64,000 bases of DNA from Pseudeuparius sepicola (lineage: Eukaryota; Arthropoda; Insecta; Coleoptera; Anthribidae): assembly GCA_963920635.1 (NCBI GenBank), contig OY987307.1, positions 12,663,735 to 12,727,734 of the forward strand. Reading direction: 5' to 3'. Position numbers and translations under genes: made by a program. Each line of letters starts with the position of its first letter. Position 1 is the stretch's first letter. The notes under the pieces were generated by a model. The model saw only the letters and a list, made by a program, of their open reading frames with translations. It searched no databases and was not told where the DNA came from. Positions 34,901 to 49,900 of this stretch are shown piece by piece.

Positions 34901-37900
34901 ACTAGTAAAATGTTATAATATCAAAAAACAATCACTGTTGAAATTCTCAGACATTTCGAATACCTAAAATGTTACTATTAATAGTTTTTCAGAATAAAAT
35001 CGTATGCTCCAGAGCAAACTTTGTGAGATTTTGAACAATTTTGATTCCCGTGATCTCCTTTTCATAAAAGAAGACTAAAGAACTAATGTTCTTTTTTTGT
35101 GACAGCTACAACAAAATTTCATAAACCTTGTGAGATTTTGAACAATTTTGATTCCCGTGATCTCCTTTTCATAAAAGAAGACTAAAGAACTAATGTTCCT
35201 TTTTTGCGATAGCTACAACAAAATTTCATTATGAACGGTTTTTCTTAGTTTCTAAATCTCTAATTTTTTCGATACTATTTTACAGAAAACGTAAGCTGCC
35301 GCTCAATACTGCAATGATTTTGAACAATTTTGTCTCCGTGATTTATTAGATCTCCTTTTGGTAAAAGAAGACTAAAGTTGCCCCGAATCAAAAAACATGT
35401 CCAGTTGAAAGTCTTAGAGGTTTTCGTGTATCTACTGTGATTTTCTAATTTTTCGACATTAAACTGTTATAAATTATCAAAAAACACTCAGTGTTTAAAT
35501 TCTCAGACATTTCAAGTATCTATTGTGGTTTCGTAATTTTTTGATACTATTTCAGTTTAAAGAAGTAAAACTTGTGAAAATTTGAACAAATTTGATTCCC
35601 GTGTTCAACTTTTTATAAAAGGAGACTAGTGAAACAGCTACAACAAAATTTCATTATGAAACTTTTTTCTGGATGGAAAACTATTAGTTTCTAAATTTCT
35701 AATTTTTTCGATACTATTTTATCGTAAACGTAAGCTACCGTACAATACTGCAAATATTTTGAACAATTTTGTTTCCGTCATTTATTTAGATCTCTTTTTG
35801 GTAATAGAAGACTTAAGTTGCCCCAAATCAAAAAACAAGCCCTGTTGACAATCTTATAGGTTTTCTTGTACATTTCGAGGACCTATTGTGTTTTAAAGTT
35901 TAAAGTAGTAAAAAGTGATTAACAAAAGTTCTTCAGAATAAAATCGTAAGCTCTGGAGCTCAACTTGTGAGATTAGAGAAATTTTGATTCCCGTGATCTC
36001 CTTTTCATAAAAGGAGACTAATGTTTTTTTTTTGTGACAGCTGCAACGAAAGTTTATTATGAAAGGTTTTTCTGGTTGGAAAAGTCCTAGTTTCTGAATT
36101 CCTAATTTCTTCGATACTACTTTACTAGTAAATGTACAAAACTGCAAATTTTTTAACAATATTGATTCCGTGGTTTACTTAGACCTCCTTTTGGTAAAAC
36201 CAGACTAAAGTTGCCCCGAATAAAAAAAACGTGCCCTGTTGACAGTCTTAGTGACTCGCTTAGAGGGTTTCGTGTATCTACTGTGATTTAAACTAGTAAA
36301 ATGTTATAATATCAAAAAACAATCACTGTTGAAATTCTCAGACATTTCGAATACCTAAAATGTTACTATTAATAGTTTTTCAGAATAAAATCGTATGCTC
36401 CAGAGCAAACTTTGTGAGATTTTGAACAATTTTGATTCCCGTGATCTCCTTTTCATAAAAGAAGACTAAAGAACTAATGTTCTTTTTTTGCGATAGCTAC
36501 AACAAAATTTCATTATGAACGGTTTTTCTTAGTTTCTAAATCTCTAATTTTTTCGATACTATTTTACAGAAAACGTAAGCTGCCGCTCAATACTGCAATG
36601 ATTTTGAACAATTTTGTCTCCGTGATTTATTAGATCTCCTTTTGGTAAAAGAAGACTAAAGTTGCCCCGAATCAAAAAACATGTCCAGTTGAAAGTCTTA
36701 GAGGTTTTCGTGTATCTACTGTGATTTTCTAATTTTTCGACATTAAACTGTTATAAATTATCAAAAAACAATCAGTGTTTAAATTCTCAGACATTTCAAG
36801 TATCTATTGTGGTTTCGTAATTTTTTGATACTATTTCAGTTTAAAGAAGTAAAACTTGTGAAAATTTGAACAAATTTGATTCCAGTGTTCAACTTTTTAT
36901 AAAAGGAGACTAGTGAAACAGCTACAACAAAATTTCATTATGAAACTTTTTTCTGGATGGAAAACTATTAGTTTCTAAATTTCTAATTTTTTCGATACTA
37001 TTTTATCGTAAACGTAAGCTACCGTACAATACTGCAAATATTTTGAACAATTTTGTTTCCGTCATTTATTTAGATCTCTTTTTGGTAATAGAAGACTTAA
37101 GTTGCCCCAAATCAAAAAACAAGCCCTGTTGACAATCTTATAGGTTTTCTTGTACATTTCGAGGACCTATTGTGTTTTAAAGTTTAAAGTAGTAAAAAGT
37201 GATTAACAAAAGTTCTTCAGAATAAAATCGTAAGCTCTGGAGCTCAACTTGTGAGATTAGAGAAATTTTGATTCCCGTGATCTCCTTTTCATAAAAGGAG
37301 ACTAATGTTTTTTTTTTGTGACAGCTGCAAAGAAAGTTTATTATGAAAGGTTTTTCTGGTTGGAAAAGTCCTAGTTTCTGAATTCCTAATTTCTTCGATA
37401 CTACTTTACTAGTAAATGTACAAAACTGCAAATTTTTTAACAATATTGATTCCGTGGTTTACTTAGACCTCCTTTTGGTAAAACCAGACTAAAGTTGCCC
37501 CGAATAAAAAAAACGTGCCCTGTTGACAGTCTTAGTGACTCGCTTAGAGGGTTTCGTGTATCTACTGTGATTTAAACTAGTAAAATGTTATAATATCAAA
37601 AAACAATCACTGTTGAAATTCTCAGACATTTCGAATACCTAAAATGTTACTATTAATAGTTTTTCAGAATAAAATCGTATGCTCCAGAGCAAACTTTGTG
37701 AGATTTTGAACAATTTTGATTCCCGTGATCTCCTTTTCATAAAAGAAGACTAAAGAACTAATGTTCTTTTTTTGCGATAGCTACAACAAAATTTCATTAT
37801 GAACGGTTTTTCTTAGTTTCTAAATCTCTAATTTTTTCGATACTATTTTACAGAAAACGTAAGCTGCCGCTCAATACTGCAATGATTTTGAACAATTTTG

Positions 37901-40900
37901 TCTCCGTGATTTATTAGATCTCCTTTTGGTAAAAGAAGACTAAAGTTGCCCCGAATCAAAAAACATGTCCAGTTGAAAGTCTTAGAGGTTTTCGTGTATC
38001 TACTGTGATTTTCTAATTTTTCGACATTAAACTGTTATAAATTATCAAAAAACAATCAGTGTTTAAATTCTCAGACATTTCAAGTATCTATTGTGGTTTC
38101 GTAATTTTTTGATACTATTTCAGTTTAAAGAAGTAAAACTTGTGAAAATTTGAACAAATTTGATTCCAGTGTTCAACTTTTTATAAAAGGAGACTAGTGA
38201 AACAGCTACAACAAAATTTCATTATGAAACTTTTTTCTGGATGGAAAACTATTAGTTTCTAAATTTCTAATTTTTTCGATACTATTGTATCGTAAACGTA
38301 AGCTACCGTACAATACTGCAAATATTTTGAACAATTTTGTTTCCGTCATTTAATTAGATCTCTTTTTGGTAATAGAAGACTTAAGTTGCCCCAAATCAAA
38401 AAACAAGCCCTGTTGACAATCTTATAGGTTTTCTTGTACATTTCGAGGACCTATTGTGTTTTAAAGTTTAAAGTAGTAAAAAGTGATTAACAAAAGTTCT
38501 TCAGAATAAAATCGTAAGCTCTGGAGCTCAACTTGTGAGATTACAGAAATTTTGATTCCCGTGATCTCCTTTTCATAAAAGGAGACTAATGTTTTTTTTT
38601 TGTGACAGCTGCAACGAAAGTTTATTATGAAAGGTTTTTCTGGTTGGAAAAGTCCTAGTTTCTGAATTCCTAATTTCTTCGATACTACTTTACTAGTAAA
38701 TGTACAAAACTGCAAATTTTTTAACAATATTGATTCCGTGGTTTATTTAGACCTCCTTTTGGTAAAACCAGACTAAAGTTGCCCCGAATAAAAAAAACGT
38801 GCCCTGTTGACAGTCTTAGTGGCTCGCTTAGAGGTTTTAGTGTATCTACTGTGATTTAAACTAGTAAAATGTTATAATATCAAAAAACAATCACTGTTGA
38901 AATTCTCAGACATTTCGAATACCTAAAATGTTACTATTAATAGTTTTTCAGAATAAAATCGTATGCTCCAGAGCAAACTTTGTGAGATTTTGAACAATTT
39001 TGATTCCCGTGATCTCCTTTTCATAAAAGAAGACTTAAGAACTAATGTTCTTTTTTTGTGACAGCTACAACAAAATTTCATAAACCTTGTGAGATTTTGA
39101 ACAATTTTGATTCCCGTGATCTCCTTTTCATAAAAGAAGACTAAAGAACTAATGTTCCTTTTTTGCGATAGCTACAACAAAATTTCATTATGAACGGTTT
39201 TTCTTAGTTTCTAAATCTCTAATTTTTTCGATACTATTTTACAGAAAACGTAAGCTGCCGCTCAATACTGCAATGATTTTGAACAATTTTGTCTCCGTGA
39301 TTTATTAGATCTCCTTTTGGTAAAAGAAGACTAAAGTTGCCCCGAATCAAAAAACATGTCCAGTTGAAAGTCTTAGAGGTTTTCGTGTATCTACTGTGAT
39401 TTTCTAATTTTTCGACATTAAACTGTTATAAATTATCAAAAAACAATCAGTGTTTAAATTCTCAGACATTTCAAGTATCTATTGTGGTTTCGTAATTTTT
39501 TGATACTATTTCAGTTTAAAGAAGTAAAACTTGTGAAAATTTGAACAAATTTGATTCCAGTGTTCAACTTTTTATAAAAGGAGACTAGTGAAACAGCTAC
39601 AACAAAATTTCATTATGAAACTTTTTTCTGGATGGAAAACTATTAGTTTCTAAATTTCTAATTTTTTCGATACTATTGTATCGTAAACGTAAGCTACCGT
39701 ACAATACTGCAAATATTTTGAACAATTTTGTTTCCGTCATTTAATTAGATCTCTTTTTGGTAATAGAAGACTTAAGTTGCCCCAAATCAAAAAACAAGCC
39801 CTGTTGACAATCTTATAGGTTTTCTTGTACATTTCGAGGACCTATTGTGTTTTAAAGTTTAAAGTAGTAAAAAGTGATTAACAAAAGTTCTTCAGAATAA
39901 AATCGTAAGCTCTGGAGCTCAACTTGTGAGATTACAGAAATTTTGATTCCCGTGATCTCCTTTTCATAAAAGGAGACTAATGTTTTTTTTTTGTGACAGC
40001 TGCAACGAAAGTTTATTATGAAAGGTTTTTCTGGTTGGAAAAGTCCTAGTTTCTGAATTCCTAATTTCTTCGATACTACTTTACTAGTAAATGTACAAAA
40101 CTGCAAATTTTTTAACAATATTGATTCCGTGGTTTATTTAGACCTCCTTTTGGTAAAACCAGACTAAAGTTGCCCCGAATAAAAAAAACGTGCCCCGTTG
40201 ACAGTCTTAGTGGCTCGCTTAGAGGTTTTCGTGTATCTACTGTGATTTAAACTAGTAAAATGTTATAATATCAAAAAACAATCACTGTTGAAATTCTCAG
40301 ACATTTCGAATACCTAAAATGTTACTATTAATAGTTTTTCAGAATAAAATCGTATGCTCCAGAGCAAACTTTGTGAGATTTTGAACAATTTTGATTCCCG
40401 TGATCTCCTTTTCATAAAAGAAGACTAAAGAACTAATGTTCTTTTTTTGTGACAGCTACAACAAAATTTCATAAACCTTGTGAGATTTTGAACAATTTTG
40501 ATTCCCGTGATCTCCTTTTCATAAAAGAAGACTAAAGAACTAATGTTCCTTTTTTGCGATAGCTACAACAAAATTTCATTATGAACGGTTTTTCTTAGTT
40601 TCTAAATCTCTAATTTTTTCGATACTATTTTACAGAAAACGTAAGCTGCCGCTCAATACTGCAATGATTTTGAACAATTTTGTCTCCGTGATTTATTAGA
40701 TCTCCTTTTGGTAAAAGAAGACTAAAGTTGCCCCGAATCAAAAAACATGTCCAGTTGAAAGTCTTAGAGGTTTTCGTGTATCTACTGTGATTTTCTAATT
40801 TTTCGACATTAAACTGTTATAAATTATCAAAAAACACTCAGTGTTTAAATTCTCAGACATTTCAAGTATCTATTGTGGTTTCGTAATTTTTTGATACTAT

Positions 40901-43900
40901 TTCAGTTTAAAGAAGTAAAACTTGTGAAAATTTGAACAAATTTGATTCCCGTGTTCAACTTTTTATAAAAGGAGACTAGTGAAACAGCTACAACAAAATT
41001 TCATTATGAAACTTTTTTCTGGATGGAAAACTATTAGTTTCTAAATTTCTAATTTTTTCGATACTATTTTATCGTAAACGTAAGCTACCGTACAATACTG
41101 CAAATATTTTGAACAATTTTGTTTCCGTCATTTATTTAGATCTCTTTTTGGTAATAGAAGACTTAAGTTGCCCCAAATCAAAAAACAAGCCCTGTTGACA
41201 ATCTTATAGGTTTTCTTGTACATTTCGAGGACCTATTGTGTTTTAAAGTTTAAAGTAGTAAAAAGTGATTAACAAAAGTTCTTCAGAATAAAATCGTAAG
41301 CTCTGGAGCTCAACTTGTGAGATTAGAGAAATTTTGATTCCCGTGATCTCCTTTTCATAAAAGGAGACTAATGTTTTTTTTTTGTGACAGCTGCAACGAA
41401 AGTTTATTATGAAAGGTTTTTCTGGTTGGAAAAGTCCTAGTTTCTGAATTCCTAATTTCTTCGATACTACTTTACTAGTAAATGTACAAAACTGCAAATT
41501 TTTTAACAATATTGATTCCGTGGTTTACTTAGACCTCCTTTTGGTAAAACCAGACTAAAGTTGCCCCGAATAAAAAAAACGTGCCCTGTTGACAGTCTTA
41601 GTGACTCGCTTAGAGGGTTTCGTGTATCTACTGTGATTTAAACTAGTAAAATGTTATAATATCAAAAAACAATCACTGTTGAAATTCTCAGACATTTCGA
41701 ATACCTAAAATGTTACTATTAATAGTTTTTCAGAATAAAATCGTATGCTCCAGAGCAAACTTTGTGAGATTTTGAACAATTTTGATTCCCGTGATCTCCT
41801 TTTCATAAAAGAAGACTAAAGAACTAATGTTCTTTTTTTGCGATAGCTACAACAAAATTTCATTATGAACGGTTTTTCTTAGTTTCTAAATCTCTAATTT
41901 TTTCGATACTATTTTACAGAAAACGTAAGCTGCCGCTCAATACTGCAATGATTTTGAACAATTTTGTCTCCGTGATTTATTAGATCTCCTTTTGGTAAAA
42001 GAAGACTAAAGTTGCCCCGAATCAAAAAACATGTCCAGTTGAAAGTCTTAGAGGTTTTCGTGTATCTACTGTGATTTTCTAATTTTTCGACATTAAACTG
42101 TTATAAATTATCAAAAAACAATCAGTGTTTAAATTCTCAGACATTTCAAGTATCTATTGTGGTTTCGTAATTTTTTGATACTATTTCAGTTTAAAGAAGT
42201 AAAACTTGTGAAAATTTGAACAAATTTGATTCCAGTGTTCAACTTTTTATAAAAGGAGACTAGTGAAACAGCTACAACAAAATTTCATTATGAAACTTTT
42301 TTCTGGATGGAAAACTATTAGTTTCTAAATTTCTAATTTTTTCGATACTATTTTATCGTAAACGTAAGCTACCGTACAATACTGCAAATATTTTGAACAA
42401 TTTTGTTTCCGTCATTTATTTAGATCTCTTTTTGGTAATAGAAGACTTAAGTTGCCCCAAATCAAAAAACAAGCCCTGTTGACAATCTTATAGGTTTTCT
42501 TGTACATTTCGAGGACCTATTGTGTTTTAAAGTTTAAAGTAGTAAAAAGTGATTAACAAAAGTTCTTCAGAATAAAATCGTAAGCTCTGGAGCTCAACTT
42601 GTGAGATTAGAGAAATTTTGATTCCCGTGATCTCCTTTTCATAAAAGGAGACTAATGTTTTTTTTTTGTGACAGCTGCAAAGAAAGTTTATTATGAAAGG
42701 TTTTTCTGGTTGGAAAAGTCCTAGTTTCTGAATTCCTAATTTCTTCGATACTACTTTACTAGTAAATGTACAAAACTGCAAATTTTTTAACAATATTGAT
42801 TCCGTGGTTTACTTAGACCTCCTTTTGGTAAAACCAGACTAAAGTTGCCCCGAATAAAAAAAACGTGCCCTGTTGACAGTCTTAGTGACTCGCTTAGAGG
42901 GTTTCGTGTATCTACTGTGATTTAAACTAGTAAAATGTTATAATATCAAAAAACAATCACTGTTGAAATTCTCAGACATTTCGAATACCTAAAATGTTAC
43001 TATTAATAGTTTTTCAGAATAAAATCGTATGCTCCAGAGCAAACTTTGTGAGATTTTGAACAATTTTGATTCCCGTGATCTCCTTTTCATAAAAGAAGAC
43101 TAAAGAACTAATGTTCTTTTTTTGCGATAGCTACAACAAAATTTCATTATGAACGGTTTTTCTTAGTTTCTAAATCTCTAATTTTTTCGATACTATTTTA
43201 CAGAAAACGTAAGCTGCCGCTCAATACTGCAATGATTTTGAACAATTTTGTCTCCGTGATTTATTAGATCTCCTTTTGGTAAAAGAAGACTAAAGTTGCC
43301 CCGAATCAAAAAACATGTCCAGTTGAAAGTCTTAGAGGTTTTCGTGTATCTACTGTGATTTTCTAATTTTTCGACATTAAACTGTTATAAATTATCAAAA
43401 AACAATCAGTGTTTAAATTCTCAGACATTTCAAGTATCTATTGTGGTTTCGTAATTTTTTGATACTATTTCAGTTTAAAGAAGTAAAACTTGTGAAAATT
43501 TGAACAAATTTGATTCCAGTGTTCAACTTTTTATAAAAGGAGACTAGTGAAACAGCTACAACAAAATTTCATTATGAAACTTTTTTCTGGATGGAAAACT
43601 ATTAGTTTCTAAATTTCTAATTTTTTCGATACTATTTTATCGTAAACGTAAGCTACCGTACAATACTGCAAATATTTTGAACAATTTTGTTTCCGTCATT
43701 TAATTAGATCTCTTTTTGGTAATAGAAGGCTTAAGTTGCCCCAAATCAAAAAACAAGACCTGTTGACAATCTTATAGGTTTTCTTGTACATTTCGAGGAC
43801 CTATTGTGTTTTAAAGTTTAAAGTAGTAAAAAGTGATTAACAAAAGTTCTTCAGAATAAAATCGTAAGCTCTGGAGCTCAACTTGTGAGATTAGAGAAAT

Positions 43901-46900
43901 TTTGATTCCCGTGATCTCCTTTTCATAAAAGGAGACTAATGTTTTTTTTTTGTGACAGCTGCAACGAAAGTTTATTATGAAAGGTTTTTCTGGTTGGAAA
44001 AGTCCTAGTTTCTGAATTCCTAATTTCTTCGATACTACTTTACTAGTAAATGTACAAAACTGCAAATTTTTTAACAATATTGATTCCGTGGTTTACTTAG
44101 ACCTCCTTTTGGTAAAACCAGACTAAAGTTGCCCCGAATAAAAAAAACGTGCCCTGTTGACAGTCTTAGTGACTCGCTTAGAGGGTTTCGTGTATCTACT
44201 GTGATTTAAACTAGTAAAATGTTATAATATCAAAAAACAATCACTGTTGAAATTCTCAGACATTTCGAATACCTAAAATGTTACTATTAATAGTTTTTCA
44301 GAATAAAATCGTATGCTCCAGAGCAAACTTTGTGAGATTTTGAACAATTTTGATTCCCGTGATCTCCTTTTCATAAAAGAAGACTAAAGAACTAATGTTC
44401 TTTTTTTGCGATAGCTACAACAAAATTTCATTATGAACGGTTTTTCTTAGTTTCTAAATCTCTAATTTTTTCGATACTATTTTACAGAAAACGTAAGCTG
44501 CCGCTCAATACTGCAATGATTTTGAACAATTTTGTCTCCGTGATTTATTAGATCTCCTTTTGGTAAAAGAAGACTAAAGTTGCCCCGAATCAAAAAACAT
44601 GTCCAGTTGAAAGTCTTAGAGGTTTTCGTGTATCTACTGTGATTTTCTAATTTTTCGACATTAAACTGTTATAAATTATCAAAAAACAATCAGTGTTTAA
44701 ATTCTCAGACATTTCAAGTATCTATTGTGGTTTCGTAATTTTTTGATACTATTTCAGTTTAAAGAAGTAAAACTTGTGAAAATTTGAACAAATTTGATTC
44801 CAGTGTTCAACTTTTTATAAAAGGAGACTAGTGAAACAGCTACAACAAAATTTCATTATGAAACTTTTTTCTGGATGGAAAACTATTAGTTTCTAAATTT
44901 CTAATTTTTTCGATACTATTTTATCGTAAACGTAAGCTACCGTACAATACTGCAAATATTTTGAACAATTTTGTTTCCGTCATTTATTTAGATCTCTTTT
45001 TGGTAATAGAAGACTTAAGTTGCCCCAAATCAAAAAACAAGCCCTGTTGACAATCTTATAGGTTTTCTTGTACATTTCGAGGACCTATTGTGTTTTAAAG
45101 TTTAAAGTAGTAAAAAGTGATTAACAAAAGTTCTTCAGAATAAAATCGTAAGCTCTGGAGCTCAACTTGTGAGATTAGAGAAATTTTGATTCCCGTGATC
45201 TCCTTTTCATAAAAGGAGACTAATGTTTTTTTTTTGTGACAGCTGCAAAGAAAGTTTATTATGAAAGGTTTTTCTGGTTGGAAAAGTCCTAGTTTCTGAA
45301 TTCCTAATTTCTTCGATACTACTTTACTAGTAAATGTACAAAACTGCAAATTTTTTAACAATATTGATTCCGTGGTTTACTTAGACCTCCTTTTGGTAAA
45401 ACCAGACTAAAGTTGCCCCGAATAAAAAAAACGTGCCCTGTTGACAGTCTTAGTGACTCGCTTAGAGGGTTTCGTGTATCTACTGTGATTTAAACTAGTA
45501 AAATGTTATAATATCAAAAAACAATCACTGTTGAAATTCTCAGACATTTCGAATACCTAAAATGTTACTATTAATAGTTTTTCAGAATAAAATCGTATGC
45601 TCCAGAGCAAACTTTGTGAGATTTTGAACAATTTTGATTCCCGTGATCTCCTTTTCATAAAAGAAGACTAAAGAACTAATGTTCTTTTTTTGCGATAGCT
45701 ACAACAAAATTTCATTATGAACGGTTTTTCTTAGTTTCTAAATCTCTAATTTTTTCGATACTATTTTACAGAAAACGTAAGCTGCCGCTCAATACTGCAA
45801 TGATTTTGAACAATTTTGTCTCCGTGATTTATTAGATCTCCTTTTGGTAAAAGAAGACTAAAGTTGCCCCGAATCAAAAAACATGTCCAGTTGAAAGTCT
45901 TAGAGGTTTTCGTGTATCTACTGTGATTTTCTAATTTTTCGACATTAAACTGTTATAAATTATCAAAAAACAATCAGTGTTTAAATTCTCAGACATTTCA
46001 AGTATCTATTGTGGTTTCGTAATTTTTTGATACTATTTCAGTTTAAAGAAGTAAAACTTGTGAAAATTTGAACAAATTTGATTCCAGTGTTCAACTTTTT
46101 ATAAAAGGAGACTAGTGAAACAGCTACAACAAAATTTCATTATGAAACTTTTTTCTGGATGGAAAACTATTAGTTTCTAAATTTCTAATTTTTTCGATAC
46201 TATTTTATCGTAAACGTAAGCTACCGTACAATACTGCAAATATTTTGAACAATTTTGTTTCCGTCATTTAATTAGATCTCTTTTTGGTAATAGAAGGCTT
46301 AAGTTGCCCCAAATCAAAAAACAAGACCTGTTGACAATCTTATAGGTTTTCTTGTACATTTCGAGGACCTATTGTGTTTTAAAGTTTAAAGTAGTAAAAA
46401 GTGATTAACAAAAGTTCTTCAGAATAAAATCGTAAGCTCTGGAGCTCAACTTGTGAGATTAGAGAAATTTTGATTCCCGTGATCTCCTTTTCATAAAAGG
46501 AGACTAATGTTTTTTTTTTGTGACAGCTGCAACGAAAGTTTATTATGAAAGGTTTTTCTGGTTGGAAAAGTCCTAGTTTCTGAATTCCTAATTTCTTCGA
46601 TACTACTTTACTAGTAAATGTACAAAACTGCAAATTTTTTAACAATATTGATTCCGTGGTTTATTTAGACCTCCTTTTGGTAAAACCAGACTAAAGTTGC
46701 CCCGAATAAAAAAAACGTGCCCTGTTGACAGTCTTAGTGGCTCGCTTAGAGGTTTTAGTGTATCTACTGTGATTTAAACTAGTAAAATGTTATAATATCA
46801 AAAAACAATCACTGTTGAAATTCTCAGACATTTCGAATACCTAAAATGTTACTATTAATAGTTTTTCAGAATAAAATCGTATGCTCCAGAGCAAACTTTG

Positions 46901-49900
46901 TGAGATTTTGAACAATTTTGATTCCCGTGATCTCCTTTTCATAAAAGAAGACTTAAGAACTAATGTTCTTTTTTTGTGACAGCTACAACAAAATTTCATA
47001 AACCTTGTGAGATTTTGAACAATTTTGATTCCCGTGATCTCCTTTTCATAAAAGAAGACTAAAGAACTAATGTTCCTTTTTTGCGATAGCTACAACAAAA
47101 TTTCATTATGAACGGTTTTTCTTAGTTTCTAAATCTCTAATTTTTTCGATACTATTTTACAGAAAACGTAAGCTGCCGCTCAATACTGCAATGATTTTGA
47201 ACAATTTTGTCTCCGTGATTTATTAGATCTCCTTTTGGTAAAAGAAGACTAAAGTTGCCCCGAATCAAAAAACATGTCCAGTTGAAAGTCTTAGAGGTTT
47301 TCGTGTATCTACTGTGATTTTCTAATTTTTCGACATTAAACTGTTATAAATTATCAAAAAACAATCAGTGTTTAAATTCTCAGACATTTCAAGTATCTAT
47401 TGTGGTTTCGTAATTTTTTGATACTATTTCAGTTTAAAGAAGTAAAACTTGTGAAAATTTGAACAAATTTGATTCCAGTGTTCAACTTTTTATAAAAGGA
47501 GACTAGTGAAACAGCTACAACAAAATTTCATTATGAAACTTTTTTCTGGATGGAAAACTATTAGTTTCTAAATTTCTAATTTTTTCGATACTATTGTATC
47601 GTAAACGTAAGCTACCGTACAATACTGCAAATATTTTGAACAATTTTGTTTCCGTCATTTAATTAGATCTCTTTTTGGTAATAGAAGACTTAAGTTGCCC
47701 CAAATCAAAAAACAAGCCCTGTTGACAATCTTATAGGTTTTCTTGTACATTTCGAGGACCTATTGTGTTTTAAAGTTTAAAGTAGTAAAAAGTGATTAAC
47801 AAAAGTTCTTCAGAATAAAATCGTAAGCTCTGGAGCTCAACTTGTGAGATTACAGAAATTTTGATTCCCGTGATCTCCTTTTCATAAAAGGAGACTAATG
47901 TTTTTTTTTTGTGACAGCTGCAACGAAAGTTTATTATGAAAGGTTTTTCTGGTTGGAAAAGTCCTAGTTTCTGAATTCCTAATTTCTTCGATACTACTTT
48001 ACTAGTAAATGTACAAAACTGCAAATTTTTTAACAATATTGATTCCGTGGTTTATTTAGACCTCCTTTTGGTAAAACCAGACTAAAGTTGCCCCGAATAA
48101 AAAAAACGTGCCCCGTTGACAGTCTTAGTGGCTCGCTTAGAGGTTTTCGTGTATCTACTGTGATTTAAACTAGTAAAATGTTATAATATCAAAAAACAAT
48201 CACTGTTGAAATTCTCAGACATTTCGAATACCTAAAATGTTACTATTAATAGTTTTTCAGAATAAAATCGTATGCTCCAGAGCAAACTTTGTGAGATTTT
48301 GAACAATTTTGATTCCCGTGATCTCCTTTTCATAAAAGAAGACTAAAGAACTAATGTTCTTTTTTTGTGACAGCTACAACAAAATTTCATAAACCTTGTG
48401 AGATTTTGAACAATTTTGATTCCCGTGATCTCCTTTTCATAAAAGAAGACTAAAGAACTAATGTTCCTTTTTTGCGATAGCTACAACAAAATTTCATTAT
48501 GAACGGTTTTTCTTAGTTTCTAAATCTCTAATTTTTTCGATACTATTTTACAGAAAACGTAAGCTGCCGCTCAATACTGCAATGATTTTGAACAATTTTG
48601 TCTCCGTGATTTATTAGATCTCCTTTTGGTAAAAGAAGACTAAAGTTGCCCCGAATCAAAAAACATGTCCAGTTGAAAGTCTTAGAGGTTTTCGTGTATC
48701 TACTGTGATTTTCTAATTTTTCGACATTAAACTGTTATAAATTATCAAAAAACACTCAGTGTTTAAATTCTCAGACATTTCAAGTATCTATTGTGGTTTC
48801 GTAATTTTTTGATACTATTTCAGTTTAAAGAAGTAAAACTTGTGAAAATTTGAACAAATTTGATTCCCGTGTTCAACTTTTTATAAAAGGAGACTAGTGA
48901 AACAGCTACAACAAAATTTCATTATGAAACTTTTTTCTGGATGGAAAACTATTAGTTTCTAAATTTCTAATTTTTTCGATACTATTTTATCGTAAACGTA
49001 AGCTACCGTACAATACTGCAAATATTTTGAACAATTTTGTTTCCGTCATTTATTTAGATCTCTTTTTGGTAATAGAAGACTTAAGTTGCCCCAAATCAAA
49101 AAACAAGCCCTGTTGACAATCTTATAGGTTTTCTTGTACATTTCGAGGACCTATTGTGTTTTAAAGTTTAAAGTAGTAAAAAGTGATTAACAAAAGTTCT
49201 TCAGAATAAAATCGTAAGCTCTGGAGCTCAGCTTGTGAGATTAGAGAAATTTTGATTCCCGTGATCTCCTTTTCATAAAAGGAGACTAATGTTTTTTTTT
49301 TGTGACAGCTGCAACGAAAGTTTATTATGAAAGGTTTTTCTGGTTGGAAAAGTCCTAGTTTCTGAATTCCTAATTTCTTCGATACTACTTTACTAGTAAA
49401 TGTACAAAACTGCAAATTTTTTAACAATATTGATTCCGTGGTTTACTTAGACCTCCTTTTGGTAAAACCAGACTAAAGTTGCCCCGAATAAAAAAAACGT
49501 GCCCTGTTGACAGTCTTAGTGACTCGCTTAGAGGGTTTCGTGTATCTACTGTGATTTAAACTAGTAAAATGTTATAATATCAAAAAACAATCACTGTTGA
49601 AATTCTCAGACATTTCGAATACCTAAAATGTTACTATTAATAGTTTTTCAGAATAAAATCGTATGCTCCAGAGCAAACTTTGTGAGATTTTGAACAATTT
49701 TGATTCCCGTGATCTCCTTTTCATAAAAGAAGACTAAAGAACTAATGTTCTTTTTTTGCGATAGCTACAACAAAATTTCATTATGAACGGTTTTTCTTAG
49801 TTTCTAAATCTCTAATTTTTTCGATACTATTTTACAGAAAACGTAAGCTGCCGCTCAATACTGCAATGATTTTGAACAATTTTGTCTCCGTGATTTATTA

